Shown here: positions 26,620 to 36,270 of the stretch, one piece after another
Position numbering within the stretch: the first letter of the stretch is position 1
Layout: every line of letters begins with the position of its first letter
Assembly: GCF_900102215.1 (NCBI RefSeq)
Contig: NZ_FNBG01000011.1
Coordinates: forward strand, 80,512 to 144,511
Reading direction: 5' to 3'
Length of the DNA stretch: 64,000 bases
From: Fontibacillus panacisegetis
Lineage (GTDB): Bacteria; Bacillota; Bacilli; Paenibacillales; Paenibacillaceae
The notes under the pieces: generated by a model
What the model was told of the DNA's origin: nothing
The model's database searches: none
The model's input: the letters and a program-made list of their open reading frames with translations, nothing else
Translations under genes and position numbers: made by a program

Positions 26620-28619
26620 TCGAATAACCCCTCTTCCTTCTCTATTTGCTCCAGCACGGCCAGCAGCTTCTTCTCCGCTTCCGCCTGGGTTCCTTCAAGC
26701 TGTACTGCAGCATTGGTCAAATGACCGCCACCGCCCAAACGTTCCATCACAACCTGTACATTCATGCTGCCTAAAGAACGAGCACTAATTCCAATCAATC
26801 CGTCAGGCCGTTCACTAATTACAAACGAAGCTCTTACGTTGGTCATATTCAACAGCGTATCTGCCACCTGAGCAATCAATAGCTGCGGAATTTTACGATT
26901 AGGCTCCGTTACCGCGAGAGCAATATGTCCATGAATCATACGGGCATGCTTGATAATATCCGCCTTGGCGATGTACTCCTGCAGGTCTTCCTTCAGCAAG
27001 CGTTGTACCAGCACCGTATCCGCTCCAATTCGGCGGAGGAATGCCGCCGCTTCAAAGGTACGAGAGCCGGTATGCAGTGCAAAATGCTTCGTGTCAATCG
27101 TAATACCCGCAAGCAGTGTAGTTGCCTCTAACGAGCTAAGCTCTACCTTCTCATGAATGTACTGCAATAGCTCAGTCACGAGCTCGCATGCCGATGACGC
27201 ATATGGCTCAAGGTAGACGAGTACCGCATCATTGACAAATTCCTCACCTCTACGGTGATGATCAACCACCACAACCCTGCTGGCCGCCTCAACCAGCCTA
27301 GGCTCCATCGTGATTGAGGCTTTATGCGTATCTACAAGGACAAGCAGCGTATGAGGCGTCATCATGGCCATCGCCTGATCCGGCGATACAAATCTCTTCA
27401 CCAATGCCTCATCCTTCTCAACCCGCTCCATCAGTCTCTGGATACCCGGATTCGGACCATCCAGCACGATATGGGCTTCTACCTTATACATATCTGCCGC
27501 CTTCAGCACACCGATGGAAGCACCTATTACATCAAGGTCAGGCATGCGGTGCCCCATAATGATCACCCGGTCGCTCTCCTGCATCAAATCGCGCAGAGCA
27601 TGTGCGATAACCCGGGCGCGGACTCGCGTCCGCTTCTCTACGGCGCCTGTCTTACCGCCGTAGAATGAAAGTCGCTGACCGGCCTTCACAGCGGCTTGGT
27701 CACCGCCCCGCCCGAGCGCCATATCCAGACTCGACTGGGCCAATTCGCCCAGCTCGCTGAAGCGCTCGGTGCCAAACGCCAAGCCGATGCTCAGCGTCAT
27801 CGGCACCTTGAGGTCCGCGGTCATCTCGCGGACCTCGTCCAGAATCACGAACCGGCTGTGCTCCAGTTCGTTCAGTGACTTCTGATTCAGCATCATCAGA
27901 TACCGTTCCGACGACAAGCGTCTCAAGTATACCTGATATTGCTTAGCCCACTCCGTAATAGCTGAAGCAACCCGGGCAATCAGAGCTGTACGCTGCTGAT
28001 CATCCATTCCCTGTGATGCTTCATCCAAATTATCCAGCATTATAATTCCAAGCGCTGCCTTCTCATCCTCATACCGCTCACGCAGCACAGCCAGCTCTGT
28101 AATATCATGAGCATAAATGAGGCGCTCGTTGTTATCGACAATAAGCTCATAGTGACGCCCGCCCACAATAGCCTCTGTTGTTATTCTTGCGTTGGCTCCA
28201 TCCTTGCCCGCAGCAGCATCCTTCTTATTATCCTTGACTGGCTGTGGCAAAGGAGGCAGTAGTTCGGACAGCGGTATACCTACAACAGTCTCCCGATTGA
28301 ACATCCCACTAACAAATTGATTGTGCCATTCTACAACCCGATCCTCACTATATAGCAAAATGCCAAAAGGCAGGCGACTAACCGCCTCTCCTTCTACTCG
28401 CTTAATCCGGTACGTTAAATCGGATACATAATTAACCAGTTCCTTACGGAAACGCCGCTCCGACTGAAGCATGAAGTAAGTCAAAATAGCGACCAAACAG
28501 AGACTTACAAGCCCCAGAATCCAGTTGAAATACGAAACGAAAATAACGAGCACCAGCTCAAGCATAAATACCCATACAGTCTGGTATCCATGCCAACGTT
28601 TTTGCAGTAAATTAGGCAT
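26616..28619 (-). CDS. gdpP: Cyclic-di-AMP phosphodiesterase
   Basis: 667 residues, the usual length. Two N-terminal membrane helices (about 13-50), a degenerate PAS domain (about 85-150), a degenerate GGDEF domain (about 170-305), then DHH ([25 protein letters not shown]) and DHHA1 with [10 protein letters not shown] near the C-terminus. All metal ligands are visible, so it should hydrolyse c-di-AMP to pApA, affecting potassium, wall homeostasis and beta-lactam tolerance. Confidence 0.97.
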   Translation of the reverse strand: MPNLLQKRWHGYQTVWVFMLELVLVIFVSYFNWILGLVSLCLVAILTYFMLQSERRFRKELVNYVSDLTYRIKRVEGEAVSRLPFGILLYSEDRVVEWHNQFVSGMFNRETVVGIPLSELLPPLPQPVKDNKKDAAAGKDGANARITTEAIVGGRHYELIVDNNERLIYAHDITELAVLRERYEDEKAALGIIMLDNLDEASQGMDDQQRTALIARVASAITEWAKQYQVYLRRLSSERYLMMLNQKSLNELEHSRFVILDEVREMTADLKVPMTLSIGLAFGTERFSELGELAQSSLDMALGRGGDQAAVKAGQRLSFYGGKTGAVEKRTRVRARVIAHALRDLMQESDRVIIMGHRMPDLDVIGASIGVLKAADMYKVEAHIVLDGPNPGIQRLMERVEKDEALVKRFVSPDQAMAMMTPHTLLVLVDTHKASITMEPRLVEAASRVVVVDHHRRGEEFVNDAVLVYLEPYASSACELVTELLQYIHEKVELSSLEATTLLAGITIDTKHFALHTGSRTFEAAAFLRRIGADTVLVQRLLKEDLQEYIAKADIIKHARMIHGHIALAVTEPNRKIPQLLIAQVADTLLNMTNVRASFVISERPDGLIGISARSLGSMNVQVVMERLGGGGHLTNAAVQLEGTQAEAEKKLLAVLEQIEKEEGLFE

Positions 28620-28630
28620 GCCTTCTCACC

Positions 28631-29554
28631 CTATCGTCCTGATCTTGTAATTCTCTCGCGCAGCGGATAGGCAATATCCATGATTCCGATGATCCACAAT
28701 GGCAATATTGGAATCAATACGACTGGAATCACAAGTAATATCGGAATAACCGGGTTCCATTTCCGGTGATAAGCTGCGAAGAAGAAAAAGCTGACCGTCT
28801 GAATCATAAAGAAAAACTGCAAAAGCGGGATCATGTTCAGCAGTATCGTACCCAGAAAACCTTCCTGAGCAGACGGGCCTACAAACAATTGAATCAGAAT
28901 GCCGATCAGGTAATACCAGATCAAGGAGCGCGGCAAGCGCCAATCTCGAAATGGCGGCAGCTTTGGAACAGCTTGCCCCATGCTCGCCAATGTAGGCCGA
29001 ACAATCGCATGTGCAATCAATGCAATAGTCAACGAGCTGACAATGATGGTGTATGGAATCAACTGTACCATGACAGAGAATTGCTGACTTAATTCCGGAG
29101 ATAATATAGCTCCTTCAGACATAGATGTGTCCGACACATTCTGCAACAATGCAACTACTAAATTGGCTAAATCCTCAATACTTTCTGCCAGGTTAAAGTT
29201 AAAAAAGACGGTGCTAATCAATAAAATCAGCAGGAACTCTACTAAAATTGCCCCCGCTCCCGACATCACCGTTCGAAGTGCAGATACCCTTTTCTTGTAC
29301 ATATGCCCCATCACGATCGCGGGGATCAAAAAATACACGGCTTGCAAAAGAATCAACGGACCATACACCCATGCAGCTATTACCCAGACCGGTAAGATAT
29401 GCAAACTAAATGATTTAGTCGATAAGGTTGCGTACAGTAATACGCCTGGTACGATGAGGAAAAAGGCCGTGACGACGGTAAGCGGAGTAGCAAGTGACAG
29501 CAGGAGCAGCAAATAGACGACGCTCCAAGCCACCGATGTCCAGCGCAATTTCAA
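28631..29554 (-). CDS. yybS: YybS-type membrane protein (DUF2232)
   Basis: 307 residues with about eight hydrophobic segments spread over the length; polar loops are short. Its place, first before gdpP with an 11-base gap, matches B. subtilis yybS-yybT(gdpP)-rplI-dnaC. A substrate-binding S-component-like role has been suggested for DUF2232 but is not proven. Confidence 0.9.
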   Translation of the reverse strand: MKLRWTSVAWSVVYLLLLLSLATPLTVVTAFFLIVPGVLLYATLSTKSFSLHILPVWVIAAWVYGPLILLQAVYFLIPAIVMGHMYKKRVSALRTVMSGAGAILVEFLLILLISTVFFNFNLAESIEDLANLVVALLQNVSDTSMSEGAILSPELSQQFSVMVQLIPYTIIVSSLTIALIAHAIVRPTLASMGQAVPKLPPFRDWRLPRSLIWYYLIGILIQLFVGPSAQEGFLGTILLNMIPLLQFFFMIQTVSFFFFAAYHRKWNPVIPILLVIPVVLIPILPLWIIGIMDIAYPLRERITRSGR

Positions 29555-29560
29555 ATGAAT

Positions 29561-29896
29561 TCACCTCTTACGCATATGTTCTTCAAGTGTTGAAATATCC
29601 TGATACCAATCCTCAAGCTGGTGACCTTCCTGTCTATGTTTTTTTAATTTGTCCAAAATAGTATCGTCCAGTTCCTGATATGAAACCCCTAGCCTTCTGC
29701 CCAAAATATAACTGCTTACGATCAAGCTGGCTAAGCTATCCGTTACCCTTGTCGTGCTGCCTTCCCATAATGCTTTGAATAAACGGGATATGTGATCGAC
29801 TACTTCCGTTTTGAGCCATTCAATCACCTTGGCGCGTTTGGCCACATCCAATTCCCTTTGCATGGCAGACAGCTTCCATCCTCTCCATAAAAGCAT
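29561..29896 (-). CDS. MazG-like protein
   Basis: 111 residues, all helical. The segment KTEVVDHISRLFKALWEGS followed by VTDSLASLIVSSYILGRRLG resembles MazG-like all-alpha NTP pyrophosphohydrolases from Bacillales, though the full EExxE metal set is not apparent, so activity is doubtful. Start uncertain: the first ATG has GGAG only 4 bases away, and the ATG at codon 12 is an alternative. It lies 6 bases upstream of yybS in the same direction, so co-transcription is likely. Confidence 0.75.
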   Translation of the reverse strand: MLLWRGWKLSAMQRELDVAKRAKVIEWLKTEVVDHISRLFKALWEGSTTRVTDSLASLIVSSYILGRRLGVSYQELDDTILDKLKKHRQEGHQLEDWYQDISTLEEHMRKR

Positions 29897-29962
29897 TATT
29901 CTCCATTATAGCATAAAGTAATTGAGGCAAGGGATGCAAACCTATGGACAGGTTGTTATCCG

Positions 29963-30391
29963 TTATCTCTTTGGAACTGATGCATCCCGCGTAACGAATT
30001 TCTCACAATATTCAATAATTTGGCTACGACGAACGATGCCAATAAATCTTCCTATATCATCTACCACGGGAACGAAGTTTTGAACCTTCGCCAAATTAAT
30101 CAAATCTGCCATATCGGCGTCAATGGATACCGGCTTTATATTCATTTTAAGTGGAACATCGCTAAGTGGAAATTTTGAAGCGGTCTCAAAAGTTACCTTG
30201 CCTCCGGAATTTTTCATATACCATAACAAGTCACCCTCAGTTACCGTTCCTACATACTCGCCATCTTCACCGATTATCGGCACTGCCGTATACCTATGAA
30301 ACTCCATTCTTTCTAGTGTCTGCCGCAAAGTTGAATCCAGCGTAACCGCCACTACATCATTCTTCGGCAGTAAAAAAAACGCAATATTCAT
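29963..30391 (-). CDS. CBS-domain protein
   Basis: 142 residues made of two CBS repeats (about 5-65 and 75-135), with VVAVTLDSTLRQTLERMEFHRYTAVPIIGEDGEYVGTVTEGDL split across strands and the second ending in VPVVDDIGRFIGIVRRSQII. Stand-alone CBS pairs bind adenine nucleotides and act as sensors; B. subtilis DarB (YkuL), a c-di-AMP-binding CBS protein, is of similar size, and gdpP lies nearby. That link is inference only. Confidence 0.85.
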   Translation of the reverse strand: MNIAFFLLPKNDVVAVTLDSTLRQTLERMEFHRYTAVPIIGEDGEYVGTVTEGDLLWYMKNSGGKVTFETASKFPLSDVPLKMNIKPVSIDADMADLINLAKVQNFVPVVDDIGRFIGIVRRSQIIEYCEKFVTRDASVPKR

Positions 30392-30485
30392 ATAAATGAA
30401 TCCTCCTTCTAACTAAATAAACCAAATCAACACCTTGTTGCAGTTGTTTAATTACGTTCCATAAATATTTGTTCCGCCACTTGAG

Positions 30486-30520
30486 TGAAATCGGCAGCCG
30501 GATCACCGGACTGCCGAACT
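30486..30520 (-). terminator. Probable terminator of the LCP gene
   Basis: TCGGCAG-CCGG and CCGG-A-CTGCCGA arms (30491-30517) with a 4-base loop and a short minus-strand T run, 45 bases beyond the LCP stop. Confidence 0.6.
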
Positions 30521-30564
30521 ATCTACTTATCTCTTATCCTTAAGTTATGACGACTAATGAGTAC

Positions 30565-31626
30565 TCATTCTTTGCTTACTGCTTGATTATTTGATGACTC
30601 GGTCGTTGATGCCTTGGCATCCCGAGATTCCGGCATTAACAATTGGCTTGATTCCGTCTCAGCATCAGACCAGCTTTTGATCATTTCCTTAGCGTACTGG
30701 ACATCCTCTTCATTTGCGGCATCATAAAATATTCCGTTTTTACGGAAGCCTTCACCCATAATGGTAAATCCACTAATAGATGGACTATCTCCTAATAACA
30801 CTTGCTTAGACAAATCAATAATATAGCTTGGCAGCATATCTGTCTTGAAGTTCTCACCCAGCATATCCATTAATTCAGGAATTTTAGAGACCTGATCCAG
30901 CTTCAGCATTCGATCCACAATCGCATTCAAAAATATTTGATGTCGTTTGGTTCGATTAAAGTCACTATCCTCACGATAACGTACAAAGTTCAACGCTTCC
31001 TGGCCATCGTAAAGAGGCTTACCTGCCTTAATCGTAAATTTCTCATGATCCTTCTGCTTGTTCACAATATCTTTGGTGATCGGAAGCTCAACACCACCGA
31101 GCGCATCAACCACTTGCTTTAAGCCCTCAAAGTTAATGGCAGCATAATAATCAACCGGACTGCTTAAGAAGTTCTCTACAGTATCCTTAGCCATCTTCTC
31201 CCCGCCAAAAACATAAGCATGGTTAATCTTGTCGTCCTTGTCTCTGCCAACAATCTCGGTATACGTATCCCGTGGAATGGATATAAGTAGAACCTTAGAT
31301 TCCTCTGGCCGAACTACTGCGTAAATCATCGTGTCAGAACGGGCTGGTTCGCTCTTCCTCTGGTCCACCCCTAATAAAAGTATACTAAATGGCTTCATTT
31401 TTTGCTCGGGTGCCACACTCTTCTGTTCCTCGCCCTCAAGCGGGGAATATGATTTCTCCAACTTCTGTTCTACCTGACCTGAGAGAAATAGATCAAACGC
31501 CATGACTGCGAGAGATTTGCGAAAGGTATAAGCACCTGCACCAACGATTACTATAATTAAAAGCGTTATGAGCGCTACTTTACCGCGATTTCGTTTGTTT
31601 TTCTTGCTTTTATTTCGTTCTATCAT
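30565..31626 (-). CDS. LytR-CpsA-Psr (LCP) family wall-polymer ligase
   Basis: 353 residues. A basic N-terminus (KSKKNKRNRGK) precedes one membrane helix (about 15-35) and the extracellular LCP domain. Its conserved Arg/Asp positions are visible: LLGVDQR, RSDTMIYAVV, LISIPRDTYT, INHAYVFGG, VNFVRYREDSDFNRTKRHQ. LCP enzymes transfer teichoic acid or other polymers from lipid carriers to peptidoglycan. The Ser/Lys-rich tail (about 325-353) is low complexity. It stands alone between terminators. Confidence 0.95.
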   Translation of the reverse strand: MIERNKSKKNKRNRGKVALITLLIIVIVGAGAYTFRKSLAVMAFDLFLSGQVEQKLEKSYSPLEGEEQKSVAPEQKMKPFSILLLGVDQRKSEPARSDTMIYAVVRPEESKVLLISIPRDTYTEIVGRDKDDKINHAYVFGGEKMAKDTVENFLSSPVDYYAAINFEGLKQVVDALGGVELPITKDIVNKQKDHEKFTIKAGKPLYDGQEALNFVRYREDSDFNRTKRHQIFLNAIVDRMLKLDQVSKIPELMDMLGENFKTDMLPSYIIDLSKQVLLGDSPSISGFTIMGEGFRKNGIFYDAANEEDVQYAKEMIKSWSDAETESSQLLMPESRDAKASTTESSNNQAVSKE

Positions 31627-31884
31627 TACATACCTCCATCTTATTTTATTTCTTTTGTAACTCTAGTTATTCTCTAATCATTAAGTGTAAACGTAAACTT
31701 TCGGAGAAAAGATACAATATCTTCATGTTTCTCTATCGATTCGTACTATAACATATAGGATAATTTCCATTCAACTCAAAGAAGCCCCCACTAATGTGGA
31801 CTTCCAGAAAAATGACTATTTTTTTACAAATTTACTACGAAAATTTGAATTTATTTGTATTTATTCCCCCATTTTCGAATATAA

Positions 31885-31941
31885 CAAAAAATCCCCTTGT
31901 TTCAACAAGAGGATAATCTCTTGTCTACTACAAGGGGATTT
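31885..31941 (-). terminator. rpsF-ssb-rpsR operon terminator
   Basis: Perfect outer arms AAATCCCCTTGT (31889-31900) and complement (31930-31941), with a second palindrome inside the loop (ACAAGAG/CTCTTGT). The minus-strand T run follows. The rest of 31,627-31,884 holds only the LCP promoter region and a weaker hairpin (31,781-31,804). Confidence 0.88.
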
Positions 31942-31959
31942 ATACCGAAATCGGTTAGA

Positions 31960-32229
31960 TTACTCAGTAGTGTACGGAAGCAATGCGATTTGACGGGAGC
32001 GTTTGATTGCAATCGTCAAAAGGCGTTGATACTTCGCACTTGTACCAGTTACACGACGTGGCAAAATTTTACCGCGTTCGCTAATGAATTTCTTAAGGAG
32101 TTCAGTATCTTTATAATCAATGTGAGTAATTTTGTTCACAGTGAAGAAACATACTTTACGACGTTTGTTACGTCCGCCACGGCGAGCCGGTCTTTTGTCG
32201 TCTCCGCCTTCTCTTTGCTTGAAGCTCAT
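31960..32229 (-). CDS. rpsR: Ribosomal protein S18
   Basis: 89 residues. The basic N-terminal extension ([17 protein letters not shown]) and conserved core ([22 protein letters not shown], then [11 protein letters not shown]) are typical. It pairs with S6 on the 30S platform. The single Cys (KVCFF) is not part of a full C- zinc set, so this is the zinc-independent form. Last gene of rpsF-ssb-rpsR. Confidence 0.98.
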   Translation of the reverse strand: MSFKQREGGDDKRPARRGGRNKRRKVCFFTVNKITHIDYKDTELLKKFISERGKILPRRVTGTSAKYQRLLTIAIKRSRQIALLPYTTE

Positions 32230-32250
32230 ACTGTTCAGTCCTTTCCCTTA

Positions 32251-32730
32251 TTAAAATGGCAAATCGTCATCCGAAATATCGATCGGTTTCCCGTCATCGG
32301 AGAATGGATCATTCTGATTGCTACGAGGAGAATTGCTGCGACTAGCATTGCCAGCGCCGCCTCCAAATGGAGCCTCTTCTCGTTGTCCGCCGCCACCTGA
32401 TCCGCCTTCGCGGTTGGATTCCAAGAAACGAACATTATCAGCAATAACTTCAGTTACGTATACACGCTTACCTTCGTTATTCTCGTAATTCCGCACTTGA
32501 ATTCGTCCTTCCACAGCCGTTAGACGACCTTTACGCAAATAATTTGCACAAGTCTCAGCAAGCTGTCTCCAGGTTACTACTGGAATAAAATCCGCTTCAC
32601 GTTCTCCACCCTGCGATGTAAACGGTCTGTCCACAGCAATTGTGAACTGAGTAACTGCAACACCAGACGGCGTATAACGTAATTCCGGATCTTTGGTAAG
32701 ACGTCCTATAAGAATGACACGGTTCAACAA
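32251..32730 (-). CDS. ssb: Single-stranded DNA-binding protein
   Basis: 159 residues. OB fold about 1-105 ([20 protein letters not shown], then [15 protein letters not shown]), a Gly/Ser/Asn-rich linker, and the acidic tip DISDDDLPF that recruits partner proteins. Tetrameric ssDNA-binding protein for replication and repair, in the usual rpsF-ssb-rpsR order. Confidence 0.98.
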   Translation of the reverse strand: MLNRVILIGRLTKDPELRYTPSGVAVTQFTIAVDRPFTSQGGEREADFIPVVTWRQLAETCANYLRKGRLTAVEGRIQVRNYENNEGKRVYVTEVIADNVRFLESNREGGSGGGGQREEAPFGGGAGNASRSNSPRSNQNDPFSDDGKPIDISDDDLPF

Positions 32731-32771
32731 TCAAATCCCCTCCTTCGGGCTAATGCATACTAAACTTAATC

Positions 32772-33056
32772 TTAGGCAACGTCTTTAGTAATGAGATAAC
32801 GGATAACCTCGTCGGAAATCTTCAGAATCCGCTCAAGCTCAGCAACAACTTCTGGAGTTGCAGTGAAGTTCACAAGTACGTAAACTCCATCACGGATTTT
32901 GTTAATCTCATACGCAAGCCGGCGTTTGCCCATCACGTCATGCTTAGTAATTTCACCGCCGTTTTGGATGATGCCTTGGAATTTTTCGACTACAGCTTGA
33001 ACAGCTTCTTGCTCAAGATCAGGACGAACAATGTACATCACTTCATATTTGCGCAT
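32772..33056 (-). CDS. rpsF: Ribosomal protein S6
   Basis: 94 residues from the ATG at 33056, preceded by GAGGAGGTG; an in-frame ATG 33 bases earlier is rejected. MRKYEVMYIVRPDLE and GKRRLAYEINKIRDGVYVLVNF are conserved S6 elements. It binds S18 and h22 of 16S rRNA. First gene of the operon; the 75-base leader may carry autoregulation by S6:S18, but I could not identify the known motif with certainty. Confidence 0.98.
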   Translation of the reverse strand: MRKYEVMYIVRPDLEQEAVQAVVEKFQGIIQNGGEITKHDVMGKRRLAYEINKIRDGVYVLVNFTATPEVVAELERILKISDEVIRYLITKDVA

Positions 33057-33136
33057 ATATTTCACCTCCTCTTGGACTATGGCCCCCAATTTGTTAGCCT
33101 TGGGAGCAAGGAACGAGCATCAACTCGCACCATAAT

Positions 33137-33165
33137 AATATACCAAATTGGCTTCATCACTGCAA
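33137..33165 (-). promoter_or_regulatory. rpsF operon promoter
   Basis: On the minus strand TTGCAG (33160-33165), 17-base spacer, TATATT (33137-33142); strong sigma-A-type promoter about 80 bases before rpsF. Confidence 0.75.
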
Positions 33166-33281
33166 GTACGACTATTCCAGTTTTACATGAAATATCGCCT
33201 GACAACACACAATATATATGTTTCCCGGACATATATGTCCGCGATCTTCCAATAGATCGTCATCACGAAAGGAGAATCATT

Positions 33282-33479
33282 ATGGGTGAAAAGACAGAAT
33301 TTGAACCAGGCGACAAGGCGCCAAATCCCGGTGTATATACTGAGGTTGGAGAGGCGCGAAGCTTCCACACTCAAATTAAAGATCCCAAGCGCATAACCAT
33401 GGAACGCGGCGAAACATTTCCTGATACATCTAATAAGGACCGCAAATGGAAAAAGGCCGAAAAAGCCCGTGTACACTAA
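33282..33479 (+). CDS. yjzC: YjzC family small protein
   Basis: 65 residues. Pattern EPGDKAPNPGVYTEVGE, then DPKRITMERGETFPDTSN, then DRKW, is that of YjzC, a short Bacillales protein of unknown function whose B. subtilis homologue is about 59 residues. AAAGGAG lies 7 bases before the ATG. Encoded divergently from rpsF. Confidence 0.88.
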   Translation: MGEKTEFEPGDKAPNPGVYTEVGEARSFHTQIKDPKRITMERGETFPDTSNKDRKWKKAEKARVH

Positions 33480-33725
33480 TTTAAATTTTTTTGAATAAAA
33501 AGATCCGGCCTGAGCATAATACACTTAGACGGCGATGCATTAGAGAGGTGTGGTTCCGTTGGAGCATTCCGCGAAACAAACCGTTCGGAGTTCTTATTCA
33601 CTACCCTGTAGAAGCCAAGATCATGAATTAACGAAGACCCCTCTTCTTTAGTTCATGTGCTGATGCACAAATCGAAAGTTTCTTAAAGTAGTAAGAAAAA
33701 ATTCCAAATTTGCACGCCGTCAACC

Positions 33726-33757
33726 AAGGAAGAACCCTTTTGGGGTTCTTCCTTTTT
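33726..33757 (+). terminator. Strong rightward terminator
   Basis: AAGGAAGAACCC (33726-33737) and its exact complement (33743-33754) with a 5-base loop and TTTTT. It lies 247 bases after yjzC. No convincing gene was found in 33,480-33,725. Confidence 0.85.
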
Positions 33758-33775
33758 CGTAATACACATCTAACA

Positions 33776-33809
33776 TAAAAAACCTCCTACGCAACAAACG
33801 CAGAAGGTT
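33776..33809 (-). terminator. Terminator of tRNA-Ser
   Basis: On the minus strand an 11-base arm AACCTTCTGCG (33799-33809), a 7-base loop, CGTAGGAGGTT (33781-33791, two G-U pairs), then TTTTTT. It starts 33 bases past the tRNA 3' end. Confidence 0.8.
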
Positions 33810-33842
33810 ATACATTTCAACTTATTATGGATTAATTTAATG

Positions 33843-33933
33843 TGGCGGAGAGGGTGGGATTCGAACCCACGCACGCCTTGCGACGCCTAATTGATTTCGA
33901 GTCAACCCCCTTGGGCCTCTTGGGTACCTCTCC
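33843..33933 (-). tRNA. tRNA-Ser(CGA)
   Basis: 91 bases on the minus strand with the long variable arm of a serine tRNA. Acceptor stem GGAGAGG pairs with CCTCTCC, discriminator G, encoded CCA. The anticodon loop CTCGAAA gives anticodon CGA, reading UCG. The T arm contains GGTTCGAATCC. Its terminator follows. Confidence 0.96.
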
Positions 33934-34035
33934 ACAGTAAGATTAATTGTATCATGATTTTCATTGATTTGCAATAGTCTTGAAAATCGGAAACAATATC
34001 CTGCTGTACACTACTATTGAGTACGATTCTTCCGT

Positions 34036-34278
34036 TTACTCCTCTATATTACTAGGTCCACCTTCACTATCTAACGCACTCATGTTATTTGCTGAACGCA
34101 ATACTTTTCTCATGTTTTTCTCAAACTTTGCCCTGGGTACAAGCACACTATGTTTGCAGCCTACACATTTTATTCGAATATCCATACCCATCCGGATAAT
34201 TTCCATTTCATTGCTCCCACATGGATGATTCTTCTTCATTAATACAACATCACCCAATTGGAATACCTTTCGTTCCAT
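34036..34278 (-). CDS. DUF951 family protein
   Basis: 80 residues from the ATG at 34278 (GAGGGGGAAGAAC upstream). The core FQLGDVVLMKKNHPCGSNEMEIIRMGMDIRIKC is split over two beta strands, followed by a GCKHSVLVPRAKFEKNMRKVL helix. C-x-G and C-x-G-C positions suggest a small zinc or nucleic-acid-binding beta protein; function unknown. The family commonly follows the mscS gene in Firmicutes, as here (20-base gap). Confidence 0.9.
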   Translation of the reverse strand: MERKVFQLGDVVLMKKNHPCGSNEMEIIRMGMDIRIKCVGCKHSVLVPRAKFEKNMRKVLRSANNMSALDSEGGPSNIEE

Positions 34279-34298
34279 GTTCTTCCCCCTCTTTCCTC

Positions 34299-35210
34299 TT
34301 AATTCTTCGTTACAGATGTCAGCCGTAAAGTTTCCATTTCCTCCAGAGCTTCCTTTGCATACATCTGTATTTGACGTTCTACGCTCGTTCTTACACTTGG
34401 GGAACACTCCACAGCAATCCGTATCACATATTCACTCGTTGTAAGCGATTGAACACCGAGTACATTAGGCGCCTGAGCAACTTCCTCACTATTCTCATTA
34501 AGCCTCATCATAGCCTTCTTTAACAGATCAAGACTATCCTCAAGCTTTTCTGTATTACTAAATGGCAAATCTACAACCGCCAATGCAGTGCCTATTGAAA
34601 AGTTGGTTACATTCGTGATCATTCCATTCGGAATGATATGCACCTCTCCTGTCCAGCTTACAAGCCGCGTGGAGCGCAGTCCGATAATTTCTACTGTACC
34701 CTTCAGATTTCCTGTCTGGATGACGTCACCAACTGCAAATTGATCCTCTAAAATAATGAAAAACCCTGTTATAACATCCTTTACTAAGCTCTGGGCGCCA
34801 AAACCAATCGCTAGACCTAGTACACCAGCCCCTGCCAGCAGTGGTGCAAGCTCAAATCCAACCTCACCCAAAATCAGCATCCCCATAATCAAATTACTTG
34901 CGATCCACGTTATATTTTTAAGTAACTCACCAACAGTAACTAATCTGCGAGGATTCATTTGAAGACGACTTTTTTCTCTCCGATCTAGAGATCGATCTAT
35001 AACTTTATAAATCACTCGCACAAAAATACGTGTTATCAAAAAGATCAGAATAATTTTTATACTTGCAAATAAAACATGCTGCCACATTTCTGCATCCGTA
35101 AACCAATTCCAGATTCGATCCTTCCAGGTTATAGCCTCTTCCAATACTTCACCTACTTTCTCAGTAACTTGCTCAGTAACCTGCTCCGTAAGTAATAATC
35201 CTGTTATCAT
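34299..35210 (-). CDS. Small-conductance mechanosensitive channel (MscS family)
   Basis: 303 residues. A polar N-terminus with a repeated TEQVTEQVTEKV pattern precedes a helix near 45-70, a second near 100-120, and the pore-lining TM3 (LAPLLAGAGVLGLAIGFG, Gly/Ala packing). The cytoplasmic beta domain follows (QFAVGDVIQTGNLKGTVEIIGLRSTRL, then PNGMITNVTNFS) and the C-terminal alpha/beta domain. It opens under membrane tension on hypo-osmotic shock. Members near spo0J are common in Bacillales. Confidence 0.95.
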   Translation of the reverse strand: MITGLLLTEQVTEQVTEKVGEVLEEAITWKDRIWNWFTDAEMWQHVLFASIKIILIFLITRIFVRVIYKVIDRSLDRREKSRLQMNPRRLVTVGELLKNITWIASNLIMGMLILGEVGFELAPLLAGAGVLGLAIGFGAQSLVKDVITGFFIILEDQFAVGDVIQTGNLKGTVEIIGLRSTRLVSWTGEVHIIPNGMITNVTNFSIGTALAVVDLPFSNTEKLEDSLDLLKKAMMRLNENSEEVAQAPNVLGVQSLTTSEYVIRIAVECSPSVRTSVERQIQMYAKEALEEMETLRLTSVTKN

Positions 35211-35223
35211 TAAATCCCCTCAT

Positions 35224-35475
35224 TTATATCGTGATGTTATCGTATCCTGTGTCGGTTAGGATGAATATCCCCCTAATTTCTACAGACTCGTTCTTGATGA
35301 TCTCTTTCACGAGGGACAGAGAACTCTCCGCAAATTGTATAGACAATGCACATCCCGCAGTGATCTCCTTCGGTGTTGGAAATAAATCAATATCTACCTC
35401 TGCAAATTCAAGCAGCATTTCAGCACGTAAAGCCTGCTGAGTAGAATCAAACGCCATTACAAGCATCTCATGCAT
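35224..35475 (-). CDS. DUF3343 family protein
   Basis: 83 residues with ferredoxin-like alternation: MLVMAFDSTQQALRAEMLL, then VDIDLFPTPKEITAGCALSIQF, then a helix LVKEIIKN. The PTPKEITAGCALSI motif with its Cys is the mark of DUF3343, proposed as a Se/S carrier-like fold. The cysteine desulfurase-like gene two genes away is a suggestive neighbour; joint function is inferred. Gap to mscS is 13 bases. Confidence 0.88.
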   Translation of the reverse strand: MHEMLVMAFDSTQQALRAEMLLEFAEVDIDLFPTPKEITAGCALSIQFAESSLSLVKEIIKNESVEIRGIFILTDTGYDNITI

Positions 35476-35661
35476 ATTGTTCCCTCTTTCCCCTGAACGC
35501 TACTTCACCTTTCCTTAAACACAACTTTAGTCGGAGTATACAATTCACTTATTTTCCATATACTATCTACTAATCTTTAAAGCACCTTCTGAAACTTTCA
35601 ATGTATCCGTAAACATATCTAAGCTTACAACATTTCTAATTATAAAGGAAAGGAAGATAAT

Positions 35662-36270
35662 ATGTCACAGATGCAGCCGTCGACGTCAGGACAAGAAATT
35701 CCTTATTTAAAAATACCACATACCGAGCCAGGCATTCACTCTGCACTCATTCATCGTCTGCTCCTGCATTTTGCACAAGTCGTTCCCGGACAGGAAATGG
35801 TTATTGTATGTATCGGTACAGATCGATCAACTGGTGATTGTCTAGGCCCTCTTGTAGGTACTGCGCTTTCCAAATTCGGACTAGAACATTTCCATCTTTT
35901 CGGAACCTTGGAAGAGCCTGTACATGCCATGAATTTAAAAGACACTCTTCTTCACATCAATCAGACATTCCAAAATCCCTATGTTATAGGCATTGACGCC
36001 TGTCTAGGTCAAACATCAAGTGTAGGCTCTATTCAAGTCGTTCAAGGTCCTCTACGTCCCGGTGCAGGCGTAAATAAAGAATTACCGCCGGTTGGCGATA
36101 TCCATGTTACAGGAATCGTCAATGTCGGCGGCTTTATGGAATACTTCGTATTGCAAAATACACGTCTCAGTCTAGTTGTGCGACTATCCGAAATTATAGC
36201 CAGCAGTATTTATTCTGCAATTAAAGAATGGAATAGGAATATCATTCCTCTTGCCCGGCGAGATCAATAG
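35662..36270 (+). CDS. yyaC: Spore protease YyaC
   Basis: 202 residues. Motifs VCIGTDRSTGDCLGPLVG, then GIDACLGQTSSVGSI, PLRPGAGVNKELPPVGDIHVTG and NVGGFMEY are those of YyaC, related to the germination protease GPR and present only in spore formers. AAAGGAAAGG lies upstream. Expression in the forespore is known in B. subtilis; no sigma-F promoter could be assigned here. Transcribed against its neighbours and overlapping the DUF4446 gene by 29 bases tail to tail. Confidence 0.95.
   Translation: MSQMQPSTSGQEIPYLKIPHTEPGIHSALIHRLLLHFAQVVPGQEMVIVCIGTDRSTGDCLGPLVGTALSKFGLEHFHLFGTLEEPVHAMNLKDTLLHINQTFQNPYVIGIDACLGQTSSVGSIQVVQGPLRPGAGVNKELPPVGDIHVTGIVNVGGFMEYFVLQNTRLSLVVRLSEIIASSIYSAIKEWNRNIIPLARRDQ

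Noticed and set aside
31796..31993. 65-codon plus-strand frame near the rpsR terminator
   Set aside because: Spans the terminator hairpins and has no RBS.
33057..33131. S6:S18-binding leader upstream of rpsF
   Set aside because: Small stems can be drawn but I could not locate the conserved binding motif, so it is not listed as a feature.
33563..33655. Possible 30-codon TTG-started peptide after yjzC
   Set aside because: Only a weak SD with poor spacing; no recognisable peptide family.
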